From assembly GCF_030272615.1 (NCBI RefSeq), contig NC_081405.1:160288317-160352316 (forward strand): a stretch of DNA of 64,000 bases. Reading direction: 5' to 3'. This document shows, in pieces, positions 1 through 10,745 of this stretch. Within the stretch, counting starts at the first letter, position 1; every line of letters starts with the position of its first letter. Source of the DNA: Cryptomeria japonica (Eukaryota; Streptophyta; Pinopsida; Cupressales; Cupressaceae). The translations under genes and the position numbers were made by a program. The notes beneath the pieces were generated by a model. That model was given only the letters and a program-made list of their open reading frames with translations, did no database searches and had not been told where the DNA came from.

Positions 1-1449
1 AGAAAAATCAGAACATGTAGCATATATATCAGCAAAATCTTTGTCTTCTTTGTAGAGGTCTCTCAACTCCTCCAACCCCACACTGTGCAATTTAACCTCT
101 TGTATGGTCATGACTCTCCTACTAAGTGCATCAAAAACTTTATTTGAGGTGCCCTTCTTATGCTTTATAGTGAAGGTATAAGATTGTAGGTATTCTACCC
201 ACTTGAGGTGCTTTTGATTCAACTTCTCTTGTCCATTGAGAAAACTAAGGGCATGGTTGTTAGTATAGACCACAAACTCTTTGGGCAGAAAGTAATGACA
301 CCACTTCTTAAAGGCTTGCACCATGGAATACAACTCCAAGTCATACACAGAGTACTTTTGTTTTGCTTCATTCAACTTTTCAGAGAAAAAGCCTACGGGA
401 AGACCCTCTTGATTCAAAACAACCCCTATTGCTCTTTCACTAGCATCACACTCAACTGTAAATAACTGATTGAAATCAGGTAACCTAAGGGTAGGTGACT
501 CAACTATCTTCTTTTTCAACAACTCAAATCCCTTTTGGGCCTCCTTTGTCCACCTAAACTGACACTTGGCTCCCCCTTTGATAGTATTGAGCACAGGAGC
601 ACACACATGACTAAATTTTCTTACAAACTTCCTATAAAAGAATGCTAACCCATGAAAGCTCCTAACATCACTGATATTCTTAGGTTTAGGCCAAATAAGG
701 ATTGCCTCAACTTTACTAGGATCCATTTTTAGATAGCCTTGTGAAATGACAAAACCAAGATATATAAGTTCAGTCTTGAGAAACTCACACTTTTCAAGGT
801 TGATTTTGAGTTGTGCCTTTTTCAGCTTCTTCAAGACCATCTCTACATCCTTGAGATGTTCTTTTTTGGACCTACTAAAGATTAGAATGTCATCAAGATA
901 TACAATCACAAATTTACCTATGAACTCAACCAATACTTCATTCACGAGCCTTTGAAAAGTGCTAGGTGCATTGGTAAGGCCAAATGGCAAGACCAACCAC
1001 TCATAGAGGCCAACATTGGTCCTAAAGGCTATCTTCCATTCATCCCCTGGTCTAATTCTTATATGATGATAACCTGATTTTAAATCCACCTTTGTGAAAT
1101 AGCTTGCACTCCCAAGATTGTCCAATAGGTCTTCTATCCTTGGCATATGGAACCGGTACCTTATAGTGATCTTATTGATTGCTCTGGAATCTGTACACAT
1201 TCTCCATTTTCCCCCTTTCTTGGGTGCTAAGATAGTAGGTAAAACACATGAACTCAAACTCTTTTTGATGAATCCTTTGTCCAAGAGCTCCTGCACTTGT
1301 TTGGCAATTTCTTCATTTTGACTAGGTGTCATTTTGTAGGCAGCTTTGTTAGGCAAACTTGCCCCTGGAATCAAGTCTATTTGGTGATTTACATCCCTCA
1401 TTGGTGGAAAATAACTAGGTAGATCTTATCCTATTACTTCTACATATTA
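1..1449 (-). pseudogene. Ty3/gypsy pol: reverse transcriptase and RNase H (partial)
   Basis: The minus strand stays open from about 1425 to the window edge and reads as gypsy reverse transcriptase followed by RNase H. The catalytic YLDD box lies at 889-900, inside VIVYLDDILIFS, the form usual in chromoviruses. RNase H follows, ending in a DALSRR-like tail near 120-150, after which integrase would begin outside the window. Two in-frame TAA stops (1447-1449 and 1426-1428) separate this part from the protease side, so the copy is inactive unless they are read through. The element copies its RNA into DNA in a virus-like particle in the cytoplasm. Family assignment is confident; the exact clade (Tekay, CRM or Reina) is not settled. 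Confidence 0.88.
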
Positions 1450-1995
1450 TTTGAGTAGACCCTTCACCTCTTGTGGCACTTCTTCCATTGGATCTGCCTT
1501 ACCTTCTTCACTAGGTTTGAGCACAATAGCATACCCTTGATCTCCTTCTTGTTTCATCACCTTAAGAAACTCTTTTCCACTCATCATCATCACACTTGAT
1601 ATCACTTTTTTTTCCTCTTTTGGATCAGGTAATGGATCCATTTGATACCTCTTACCATTCTTGATAATGATATAGCTATTCTTTTCTCCATCATGCTGAG
1701 CCTTTACATCAAATTGCCATGGACGTCCCAACAGAAAATGGCAAGCATCCATAGGCAATATATCATATAAAATATTTTCCTTATACTCACCAATCTCATA
1801 GTCTACCTAGGCTTTCTCATCAACTAAGACATGTTGGCCCCGGTTGAGCCATGACACCTTGTAGGGAGTGAGATGTGGCAACTTCTTTAACTTGAGTTTA
1901 TCCACCATTTTAGTTGAAACGATATTCTCAGTTGAACCTGAGTCTACAACCACTTTGCAAATCTTGCCTTGAGACTTACAAGTTGTTCTAAACAA
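1447..1995 (-). pseudogene. Ty3/gypsy aspartic protease and linker to RT
   Basis: Two open stretches in the same minus frame as the RT are separated by one TAG at 1807-1809. The upstream part carries VVVDSGSTENIVS, the retropepsin active-site loop (D-S-G). The downstream part contains LLGRPWQFD, the conserved flap-distal strand that follows the active site in gypsy proteases. The remainder is the charged linker that precedes RT. The protease would cut the Gag-Pol polyprotein. Only single-base stops break it; no frameshift is evident in this section. Confidence 0.82.
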
Positions 1996-2121
1996 ACTCT
2001 TCCTTTGTGGTGGCTCTTGAGCTTAAGGAATCTTCAATAAAGACCTTCTTAGCATTAGACTTTCACCATCTGTCACTAGGCCTACCTTGCTAAGAGGGGA
2101 AGACACACTTTGATTGTCTTC

Positions 2122-3220
2122 TTACTGCACTAATTGTGTTCTTCTCTCACCCATGTATGAGTGTGAAGAGCTGGTTTCTTTCTCTGGACACCTTCCCATT
2201 GTGTGGCCAACTTGATTACAATTGTAACATCTACTAGTGAAAACTAAATTTTCTCTTCCTGAGCTTCCAAATCTTCCCCTAGAATTGTTTCTTCCTTTGA
2301 AGGATCTTCTAAATGGCCCCCTTGAAGAGTCTCCACCACCTTCTTGCCTTGAGTTTTCTTCATTCCTTGATGTTTTCTGTCCTCTACTAAAAGTGCCCCT
2401 TCCTCTAAAGGATCTACCAGCTCTAAACTTTTGATTTTGTTCACTCCTCTTTATTTTGTCTTCTGCCCTTAATGCTAATTGAAAACACTTATGAACGGTA
2501 TCAGGAGTAAGGATACTGATTTCATCTTGTATATTTTGTCTCAATCCTTTCATGTATCTAGCCAATTTCTCCACCTCATTCTCATGCTTCTTAGCTCTGA
2601 GGCTTAGCTTATAGAATTCCTCTGTGTAAGCATTAACATCTAGCTCCCTTTGTTTCTGATTTTGCAGTCTGTTATGAATTTGAACTTCATAATCTCCTGG
2701 AAGGAATTGTGCCTTAAGTCTGATCTTCATACGCTCCCATGGAGTTATCTTCTTTTTTCCTTCTTGTATCCTTTCTTCTTGCATCATATTCCACCAAACT
2801 AATGCTGATCCTCTCATTCTTGATCTGGCCACATTAACTCTTTTCTCTTCTACTACCTCTTTGTAATCAAAATGATTATTGAGAGCTTCTATCCAATCTA
2901 GCAACTCTTCTCCATTGAGGTTTCCTCCATATGTGGGTAATCCATCTAGATTATCCTTAGAAATTGATTTGACTACATCTAGGAATAACTTTTGGTCTTA
3001 AGGCATAGCTACTGCTACTGGTTCTTCTCCATCTTCCACTTCTTCATTAGTCTCATCACTCGATTTTGTCTTAACCTTTCCCTTCTCCTTCTTTGCCTCT
3101 CTGGTTCCTCTACTTCCTTTTGTATCCTTCTATCATCTCTGCCACCATCTATCAGATGGCTTCTGGAGTCATTGCCTTTGGAGGCATTGAAATTTCTTCT
3201 GATTCTTCACAATCTGACAT
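2122..3220 (-). pseudogene. Ty3/gypsy gag with CCHC zinc knuckle
   Basis: The 260-residue open stretch 2904-2122 is a plant gypsy Gag: a helical capsid-type region (WWNMM, then LKAQFLPGDY and YMKGLRQNIQDEI), an Arg/Gly/Ser-rich stretch, and a CX2CX4HX4C zinc knuckle (CYNCNQVGHTMGRC) near the C-terminus. The frame is the same as protease and RT, so gag-pol was one frame. Reading continues upstream of 2904 to a TAA near 2998. A plausible original ATG is at 3220, about 20 bp from the primer-binding site, but it lies in another frame, so one frameshift is likely. Gag packages element RNA. Confidence 0.85.
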
Positions 3221-3240
3221 ACACCAAATCTTTCAAAGAA

Positions 3241-3253
3241 TGGCTCTGATACC
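3241..3253 (-). other. Primer-binding site (initiator tRNA-Met type)
   Basis: On the minus strand the bases read GGTATCAGAGCCA, the usual complement of the 3' end of plant initiator tRNA-Met that primes minus-strand DNA in many gypsy and Copia elements. It lies a few bases inside the LTR edge at 3258-3261, which fixes the orientation and the LTR boundary of this element. Confidence 0.8.
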
Positions 3254-3257
3254 CCTC

Positions 3258-4440
3258 TGATGTAGAGGTCTTGTGCCTAGCTCTCCAATTCACCCTTACT
3301 CACCACAACTCCTCTACTCACCCTTCTACTCAAGCTCCTCCAAGGTAACTTGTTAGGGTACACTCCTCAGACCTCCAAGGCCTAAAATATACTAGATTTC
3401 CTCCTAGGTATATCCTCTTGAGGTTTCTTGTTGGTTTTGACTCAAATCTCTGATTTTGAGATGGTCTCCTAGTAGGCTCCCAAAGCTCCAACTAGGCTCC
3501 AAAGACCTCCACCAAAGATCTTCACTCTAAAAGAATGTTAAAAGGTTATGGTAATGTTGTGCATGTATTTAGAAGGTCATTTTATGCATTTAAAAGGTCT
3601 TCACCTTCCTCCCAAGCCCTAGGCTTTCAACTTGCTTCTACCGGCTGCTATTAGTCCTAATTGACTAGCCCTTCTTGGATTTTTTTTGGTATTTTCCCCC
3701 AAAATTTCATAACAAAACCAAGATATTTTTACATATTAATATACCCATTTGGAAGTTAAACAAGATCACAAATTTTCCCATTTGGGTTTTTCATACAACT
3801 AGGGTAACTGAAAAGAGCTATTTTAAAGGGGTTTAGGGCTTCTAGACAGTTTCGAAAGATGTGCTCCAAAATCTTCACCAGTAAAAATCACCAACCTAAA
3901 AAATATTGGATTATTTTAGTACACCCATATAACTTTCCAAAACACTATGGGTTGCTGGGGTATCACTTCTCCATGGCTCTGAAAATGATCAATCTCTGTT
4001 GCCCTTACACACTAGCTACAAGCTTGTGTGTTATTCATCTCACCCATTCTCCTCCTTGTTGCCTGCAAAAACATAAAACGTCTACTATAAAAATATTTAA
4101 AGAGCCTACCCAAGCTATCCAATGGATTGCAACTTGTTCCATTCATGGATGCTCAGGTAAAATGAATTTTTACAATCAAAACCCCAAATTTCAAGGGTTT
4201 GTGAGCAACTTTTATAGAAATAGTGATAACTTTTGATCCAAAGCACTTCAGACCTTCATATTATGCTTTTTGGAAAGGTAAAACAAATTACTAACTTTCT
4301 ATGCTACTATGAGAATTGTAACAGACCGTACAGGTCATACAAAAGAAGAAATTCAAAGCAAAAACAATCCAAACGTGAGAAAAAGCATAGGAAACCCTTG
4401 GCAAATGAATTGAATGCAAACCAAAAGTTGATTAAACTAT
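3258..4440 (-). mobile_element. 5' LTR of the first Ty3/gypsy element, first part
   Basis: LTR sequence starts next to the primer-binding site at TGATGTAG or TGTAGAGG (3258 or 3261) and runs to 4440, where the giant Tat element has inserted. It resumes at 24701 after the duplicated ACTAT. No ORF of note lies in it; 3859-4236 is open by chance. The partner LTR is outside the window, so the far end cannot be fixed by comparison. Confidence 0.65.
4436..4440. repeat. Target-site duplication ACTAT, left copy
   Basis: ACTAT directly precedes the 5' LTR and is repeated at 24701-24705 directly after the 3' LTR. Five-base duplications are the normal product of gypsy integrase. Confidence 0.93.
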
Positions 4441-5909
4441 TGTAGACGTATAAAAATGACCATATTCCTAAATGAATATTTTATGTTCATTTCCCTATTT
4501 AATTAAATCCAATTTAATTAAATTATCCACATTCTTCTATTTTATTAAGTAAATTGCTCGATTTATTTAAATAAAATTCACTATACCATTTAATGAATAA
4601 ATCATTTTATTCAATTAAATCCCCCTAGCCACTTTTAATTAAATTCAAATTTAATTAAATAGTTATCCTAAATTGAATAAATCAAATTTATTTAATTGTA
4701 ACCAAATTGAATAAAAATCAAATAATTCAATTAAATCCTATTATCCCCCCCATCCACTTGCAAAATCCCAAACCCCTTCCTAATCTCTTCTAGAATCTTC
4801 TAATCGATTCTAATTAACATAACCCCCCTCTAAACTTTGTCACATCCATAAGCAAAGGGAGGTCACTTCTCAAAATGGCCCAAAGTCTTGGATAACCATT
4901 GAAGGTTTTCAACCTTCAACCACTAAAACCCTTAAAGTCTTTGAAAACCATTAAAGGCTTCCAATCTTCAACCACTTAATCCCCAAAGTCTCCAATAACC
5001 ATTAATGGTTAATTCAAACCTTCCCACATGGTTAAAACATTTGTTTTGACTCAACCTCTACCCAACCCAAGGGTCTCATCAGGCCATTAATGCTTTGACC
5101 ATGATTATCTCTTAATCATTTGCACAAAAGTTTATCCTTGGATTAACTCTTAATCCAGTGGGAAAGCCTAACTTAGACTTGACCCTTAGCCTTTAGATAA
5201 CCATGAGGTCTTCTCAGGCCTTTAATGCCTCCAACCTCTTCTCTCAACCCAATCCTATGTCGACACTTGTCACCATGTCATTGGTGCAAATTGTGCACAT
5301 GGATCCCCAACTTTCAAACTTGGCCCTTGATTAAACCTTTCAATCCTGACCATCCATTGCCCTGTTTGTGCTATAAATAGAGCCCTCATTCCTCCATTCT
5401 TAAGAATCATCTTTCAAATTTGAAGCATTACACTTATGCTCAAATTCTTTCAAGCTTTCATTTCATATATACTCATCATTTAGCCTCTTTTAGATCATAA
5501 ATTAGACTAATATGCATGCTTAGATTACTTTCTTTATCATTTTAGTTCAATCATAGACTAAATATAGTATGCTAGGATAGTATTCATACTAATCTTATCA
5601 TCTTATCATTTAGTTTATTGTATTTTAGCATCATACATAGCTTACAACACATCTCATATTAAAATCAATCAAAAGCATCTCTCGTTCTCATATTTGCCAT
5701 CCCTAAACCATTTTGCTCAGTGATCTGAGAGCAAAAACATTGGTTTGAGGGACATTGTGAGATAGAGAACCATGGGACCTTCCTTGGGAAGCTGAGTAAT
5801 ACGTTATTACTCCATAGCTTGCATCAAGAAGTCCTGTGTGTGTGTGTGGACTAGTATTCAAACATATTTTCACATATTTAGTTTTATTCGCCCACTTTTC
5901 CTGCATACA
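4441..5909 (+). repeat. 5' LTR of the giant element
   Basis: Nearly identical to 23232-24700 and the same length. The first 300 bp is very AT-rich with repeated TTTAATTAAA palindromes (about 4495-4735). The middle has imperfect repeats built on AACCATTAAAGG and related strings. A TATA box lies at 5372. The LTR supplies promoter, transcription start and polyadenylation for the element RNA. Confidence 0.95.
5372..5379 (+). promoter_or_regulatory. TATA box of the 5' LTR
   Basis: TATAAATA in the context GCTATAAATAGAGCCC is a strong plant TATA box. Transcription would start about 30 bp downstream, near 5405, making R-U5 about 500 bp. The same box occurs in the 3' LTR at 24163-24170. Confidence 0.75.
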
Positions 5910-5913
5910 TTTC

Positions 5914-5940
5914 TGGCGCCCACCGTGGGGCTTGAACCCC
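5914..5940 (+). other. Primer-binding site, tRNA-Lys type
   Basis: Four bases after the 5' LTR begins TGGCGCCCACCGTGGGGC, followed by TTGAACCCC. From recall of plant nuclear tRNA-Lys, this is complementary to its 3' end including CCA and to much of the T arm over roughly 26 bases, with one C/T mismatch. This tRNA assignment is from memory, not from a search. Confidence 0.75.
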
Positions 5941-5997
5941 AATAACACATCATTTTTTGAATTTGAGGACTTTTGCAGGTACGCGGGAAACTAGAAC

Positions 5998-6400
5998 TAG
6001 CACGTCGAAAAGTCATTTTAGCGCATCCGCCCAATAGTTTAGCGCATGTACTTTCTGTCTTAGCGCGTAAACACGGTTCCTCAGCGCATGACACTATTTG
6101 ACAAATTTTCCTGTAGGTGTCGACGTCGGTGAAACACAGATTAGCGCATTGACCTAACAGATTAGCGCATCCACCTAACCTTTTAGCGCTTTCCATACAT
6201 TTACAGTGCGTTGAAACCAACAGTTAGCGCATAAGATTCAAATTTTCCTGCATAACGGATCGCGGGAAAAATCAAAACACAGAATTAGCGTGTACGACAG
6301 ACAGAGTAGCGCATCAGGGCAACAGAATAGCGCATGGAAAAGAAACTGTAGTGCATCCGACGAGTATTGTAGCGCGTACAGTTTATTCTGTAGCGCATCA
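5998..6400 (+). repeat. TAGCGC array A (21-bp spacing) in gag leader
   Basis: About 15 copies of TAGCGC(A/G)T occur at 5998, 6019, 6040, 6061, 6082, then 6142, 6163, 6184, 6204, 6225, then 6286, 6307, 6328, 6349, 6370 and 6391. Within each of three blocks the spacing is 21 bp (once 20). The 13 bases between cores vary. Blocks are separated by TTTTCCTG-like strings at 5971, 6106 and 6243, a larger period of about 136 bp. In one plus frame each unit reads Leu-Ala-Arg or Leu-Ala-His every seven residues, but stops and the lack of an ATG argue against a protein today. Confidence 0.9.
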
Positions 6401-7215
6401 CAAACAAAACAAACAAAAAGATTTTTTGTAACCGATTTCAAAATTTTAGACTTGTGGAAGTCCCCCGAAACAAACTAACTGTCTTCTCATTCTGTTTATT
6501 TGCAGGATTTTAACAATTTCTTGTAGGTAAAGCGAGGAAGTTTGCTTTTACAGCAAAAACGTTTTTCTTTTGTTGACCTCCAAAATCGAATTTGATTTGT
6601 TGACGATTTATTTTCCATAGATTAGACAATTATTGCTATGAAGGATTAAAAAGAACACCATGCTTTTTGGAGCAACATCTCCAAATAGAAGTTAGCAAAT
6701 TATTGTCTTGGAGTTTAAAAAGAACAAACTTATTTGCCTTGTCTCGAAAGTGGAAGGTATATGCTCTCCCCTTAACTGGGTGATCAAAAAGCCAAACCAC
6801 TCTTACGCTTTCAGTATTTCAAGCAGTTAAAACCTTTAGCAGGCCTGCCTTCCCGAGGAGTTGCAATCAACTCTTAAAGCCGTTTATGGCCGGTGTGAAG
6901 GGAACGACCTAAGTGGGGAACGACTTTGATGCCAAGAATTCCAACCCACTATAATCAAATGTGGAAAGTGATGAAAGTCCTTTTCAACAGTTGCGCACAG
7001 TGATTAGCCTTCCCCCAGTATCCTCGAGATACGTAAAGCCTTTGTTCTAAAGGTTGGGAAGCCTCCTGAGGGAGTTTATCACTAACGACCGAACGGGAAG
7101 CCTGATTAAGAACCTTAGCATTAGAAACTTTGAGCTGAGTCAGTATCCAAACATTTGTAACATCATAGTGCAAGGGTGGGGAAGAATCCACCCCCAAGAT
7201 TACTCACCATATATC
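6401..7215 (+). other. Leader of the giant element, no gene recognised
   Basis: Mostly non-coding. Near 6500-6530 a pyrimidine-rich stretch ending TTTGCAG and a following GTAGGTAAAG look like a weak splice acceptor and donor around a tiny exon, which would fit a spliced leader but is not proof. 6840-7200 has short open frames on both strands without recognisable content. Confidence 0.5.
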
Positions 7216-8855
7216 TGTAGCGTCGTAAATTGTACGCACTTGCTAGGGTGGTACAATTTCACACCTAGTTTAGCACCCGCCTTGGTGCATTTTGCATTTT
7301 GCATTGCATTTCCCCTTTAGCACTTAATTAATTAAATTAATTAGGTCTAAGGTCCTATTTTATCATTTCCTACATCATAACATTGGGCCCTTTCATTAAA
7401 GTGTGCCCCTTTCATTTTATTTCTCCAATACATCATTTAACCAAAAACCCTAATTAGGTCCTATTTTGAACTTGGGGGCTTGATTTCGGGGGTCAAAACA
7501 TCTCGAAATCACCTGTAACTTCGGGATTCTCTCTAAAATCATCATATCCGACAGCCCTGAAAATTTGGTGAAAAGTTGTCGGGACCGTGGCGCCCGGTGC
7601 ACATGGTCCCGGACATTTTTCCCGAAATTTTGGGAGCACGATCCAATCATAAAATAAAGCTTAACCCCAAGAAATTGGCGGGATATTCAATCTCTAGGTT
7701 GGCCAAAAGATGAAATTAAGACCTAGGGTTTCATATATAAGAGCTCTCTTTCTTCATTTGAAAGGATCCGATTTTTGGCTTTCAAGGACCTCATATGCAG
7801 CGAAAGAGCAGATCTTTGAAGACTTCAACAACATTCAACATCCTTCTATCAAGCATTTATCAATTTCATTCATCCATTTAGGGCTTGGAAGACATTGAAG
7901 AACAATAGGAGATTACCGACTGAAGATTGGCTTGTACTCCTCCCTTGAGGGTTGGGTATGATTTCATGTTGTTTTCATGTCTTTGCATAAGCTTCAAATA
8001 TCCTTTATTCATGCTTTAGATCACTATGCATTTTGATTTAGAGCATTTACATTATCATTTACAAGCAATTAGGGTTTACTTTCTAGGTTGCTCTAGTTTG
8101 CTTTCTTGCATTTTAGGACCTTGCACACACACTAGGTCTGCACACACAATACATTTTACAATACAACTTGGCTATTCATGGAGGTGGAAATCACTGAAGC
8201 AGGGGTTTGACTAAGGCAAAACCCTATATAGCCGCCTACAACACCTTTTTAGATATAAGTGTAGGTTTCGGGACTCGGACGATGCCGCAAGTTGCAGATC
8301 CGGGAGAAGCAGACTGAGACCGACCTTCCCACCAAATTTCAGAGCAAAAGACCAGGACAGGGGCGTGGGGTGCCCTGGTCCTGCCAGGACAGGGGCACTG
8401 GGCGCCCTGGTCCTTCTGACAGACAACATTTTCAGCATTTTTGACAGCTTTTTCAGAGTGCAAAACAACAGTTTCTGGAGCAGTTTCAGGAGCAGAATCA
8501 GGACAGTGGCGCCCGCGCCCCTGCCTCGAACATTTTCAGTCAGATTTTAACTCCAGGTACGCATTTTCATTCTTGTCTTATCCTTGTGTTTACAGCTTTC
8601 CATTGTTTAAGTTCAATTCTGTAATCTTGTTATTAGTTCATACTTGCACTTTGGGGTTAGGGATTGAACTTGCATCATTTCATCTTTCAATTGCAACAAA
8701 GGAATAGAAATCTTAATAGGCAGCCCGTGGCTCTCTCTTCCACAATAAGAAGTAGCCAATTGTGTGATACCTCTAGGCTCTTTCGTATTCCACAAATGTG
8801 TGCTTGAAAGTGAGATTAGGGCATGTTTGCTTAGTGTCACTTTTTCTCCCACACA
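7216..8855 (+). mobile_element. Solo LTR (family S), copy 1
   Basis: Starts TGTAGCGTCG and ends CCCACACA, flanked by an exact duplication ATATC (7211-7215 and 8856-8860). Its reverse complement recurs at 41569-43200. No internal region is present, so it is a solo LTR left by recombination between the two LTRs of a former element. It contains GC-rich stretches with a palindrome GTCCTGCCAGGAC near 8378. ORFs inside it (8211-8468 region) are antisense shadows. Confidence 0.9.
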
Positions 8856-8860
8856 ATATC

Positions 8861-9243
8861 TCCCAAGATAACTGCTCAACTGTGAAGCAATTCACTTTGG
8901 GTTAACTTCTGGCAAAAGGCAAAAAAATGGGCGCCCTCTAGGGGGTGACACGGCTGTTTGAGCTGACGGAGTATCGAGACTAGTGGGCTATGATGTTACT
9001 TATGACCCTTGAATAAAGAGTCTTTTTGAAGTGTTTATCTTGTATTCAACCTGTTAAAACATTGGGGATTTGAACACATCCTCGACAGAACATACACTTT
9101 ATGTTAGATTAAGTGAAATGATTGTACTTTGTGTGCCATGCTTACATTTTGTATTTCAGAAAATCATCCATCACACTTAAAAATTCTCTCAACAAAAATC
9201 AAAATCCTCACAAAAACACCAAAAAAGAAAAATCAGGGCAGTT
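8861..9243 (+). other. Leader of the giant element between solo LTR and array B
   Basis: Continuation of the leader after the solo LTR. No gene is evident. An open frame from 9129 runs into array B and reads Leu-Ala-Arg-Lys heptads, ending at 9362. Confidence 0.45.
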
Positions 9244-9905
9244 TAGCGCGTAAGAGCAACATCTTAGCGTGTAAAATAGTTATTTTAGCGCGTAAAACAG
9301 AAAAAAATAGCGCGTATAACAAAAACAGTAGCGTTTCAACTGCAAAGCAAAACAGAGAATAAACCTTTAGCGCGTGCAAAACAGATTCTAGCGCGTATCA
9401 GGAAAAGATTAGCGCGTAGAAAGCCTACTTTAGCGCATTAACCAAAACAGATAGCGCGTAGGAGGCACAGTGTAGCGCGTTGTTTTCCAAACAAACTTCA
9501 CAGCAAATTTCAAAAAGCCTGTCTTAGCACGTGAAGCAAACATATTAGCGCGTAGAAAGCCTACTTTAGCGCATTAACCAAAACAGATAGCGCGTAGGAG
9601 GCACAGTGTAGTGCGTTGTTTTTCAAACAAACTTCACAGCAAATTTCAAAAAGCCTATCTTAGCGCGTGAAGCAAACATCTTAGCGCATAGAAAGCCTAT
9701 TTTAGCGCATTGGCCTAAACAGTTAGTGCTTCTAAAGCCCAGTCTAGCGCGTACATCTTTCACAGTCAAAGAACAAATTTTTTCCAGAATCAATACTTTA
9801 GCGCGTAATCGGGGGCAGACTAGCGCGTGTGAGAAACATTTTAGCGCGTCAGGAAAATTAGGTAGCGCATCAAACCTCTGCTTTAGTGCGTAAGAAAAGG
9901 TAAAA
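9244..9905 (+). repeat. TAGCGC array B (21-bp spacing) in gag leader
   Basis: About 24 copies of TAGCGCGT or TAGCGCAT. Starts include 9244, 9265, 9286, 9308, 9329, 9368, 9389, 9410, 9431, 9452, 9473, 9525, 9546, 9567, 9588, 9609, 9661, 9682, and 9799, 9821, 9842, 9863, 9884. Most intervals are exactly 21 bp; a few are 22. Two 136-bp blocks (9410-9545 and 9546-9681) are tandem duplicates with about five differences, and a third, more diverged partial copy follows. The duplication is more diverged (about 4%) than the LTRs, so it is older than this insertion. Confidence 0.92.
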
Positions 9906-10357
9906 AAACAGAGAGTTGAAAAACCGAAAATTTTGAAAATTTCGAAAATATTTTGAAAACAGTTTTTCATCAAAACACATTTTTTATCAAACCAGAGTGA
10001 CAAAAACAAATCATTAAAACTATTTCTCAAGTCAAATTTGTGTCAAGCAAAGTTGTCAGCATCCGAAAACGAATCGAGCAATAGAGGACATCTTTCCTAT
10101 CATAATCCAGAACATTTTCATCATTAGTATCAATCAAATCCTTTAACATCTTACGGATTTTATCTCACAAACACTTGTCTAAAAATTTTCCAAATTGTCA
10201 AAATCCAGTTTCCAGATCGGGAAGCTTTTATCCGTATCATTTGACACACTTTGTCGTGAAGGGGCAGCCTTCACTTTGATAGAGTAAGATTTGAAATTTT
10301 CAAAACAAGAATCAACTAAATCCAAACAAATCAAAGGAAATCATTGATCACTCATGC
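9906..10357 (+). other. Leader between array B and the small ORF
   Basis: A-rich leader sequence without a recognisable gene. The minus-strand open frame 9623-10030 overlaps array B and reads Asp-Ala-Leu heptads, a by-product of the 21-bp period. Confidence 0.4.
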
Positions 10358-10744
10358 ATGACTAATCCCCTCATTTTGAGAAGAAAGAACCTCTATCGTA
10401 ACATCACGTTGAAGACACAACAACCTAGCTTTTCCAAATTCATCAAGAGAAATAAATTTTTATACATCAATCGTCAACTCTTCAAATCCCATCGGGTATT
10501 TCTTCATCACATCAAACGTTATATCCAAAACAAATCCAGCGAATTTGACAAAGAACCCCTGAAAACAAGAGCATACTATCAAAAGTATGCTTTTAATCAA
10601 AAGGTAAACCGTGGAGGAAAGATCAATCCAACATTCCTACCCGATGAGTGCACCACATATAACACATCTCGACCAGAACCACCAACGCCAGAGCAAAACA
10701 TCAACGAGGACTTTGTACCTTTCATCACTAAAAGCTTCTATTGA
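10358..10744 (+). CDS. Small ORF upstream of gag (ORF1), unknown function
   Basis: A 128-residue ATG-started frame ends TGA at 10742-10744, one base before the likely gag ATG at 10746. The N-terminal two thirds is very basic and rich in Lys, Arg, Tyr and Phe; the C-terminal third is acidic and Pro-rich (PEPPTPEQN). There are no membrane segments or known motifs. Some Tat/Ogre elements carry an extra ORF upstream of gag, so the position fits, but I see no sequence match to name it. It is intact while gag-pol has many stops. The tight junction suggests translation of gag by reinitiation. It could also be a chance frame in an AT-rich leader. Confidence 0.5.
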   Translation: MTNPLILRRKNLYRNITLKTQQPSFSKFIKRNKFLYINRQLFKSHRVFLHHIKRYIQNKSSEFDKEPLKTRAYYQKYAFNQKVNRGGKINPTFLPDECTTYNTSRPEPPTPEQNINEDFVPFITKSFY

Positions 10745-10745
10745 A

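Noticed and set aside
5703-6220. Minus-strand ORFs across the LTR end and array A
   Set aside because: Antisense shadows; one is duplicated in the 3' LTR and neither has a domain.
8211-8707. Overlapping ORFs in the GC-rich part of solo LTR S1
   Set aside because: Both strands are open because of local GC-rich repeats; matching frames in the second copy at 41717-42387 follow from LTR identity, not from coding constraint.
9623-10030. 135-codon minus-strand ORF with Asp-Ala-Leu heptads
   Set aside because: It reads array B backwards; the 21-bp period automatically gives a seven-residue pattern, and no start context or domain supports it.
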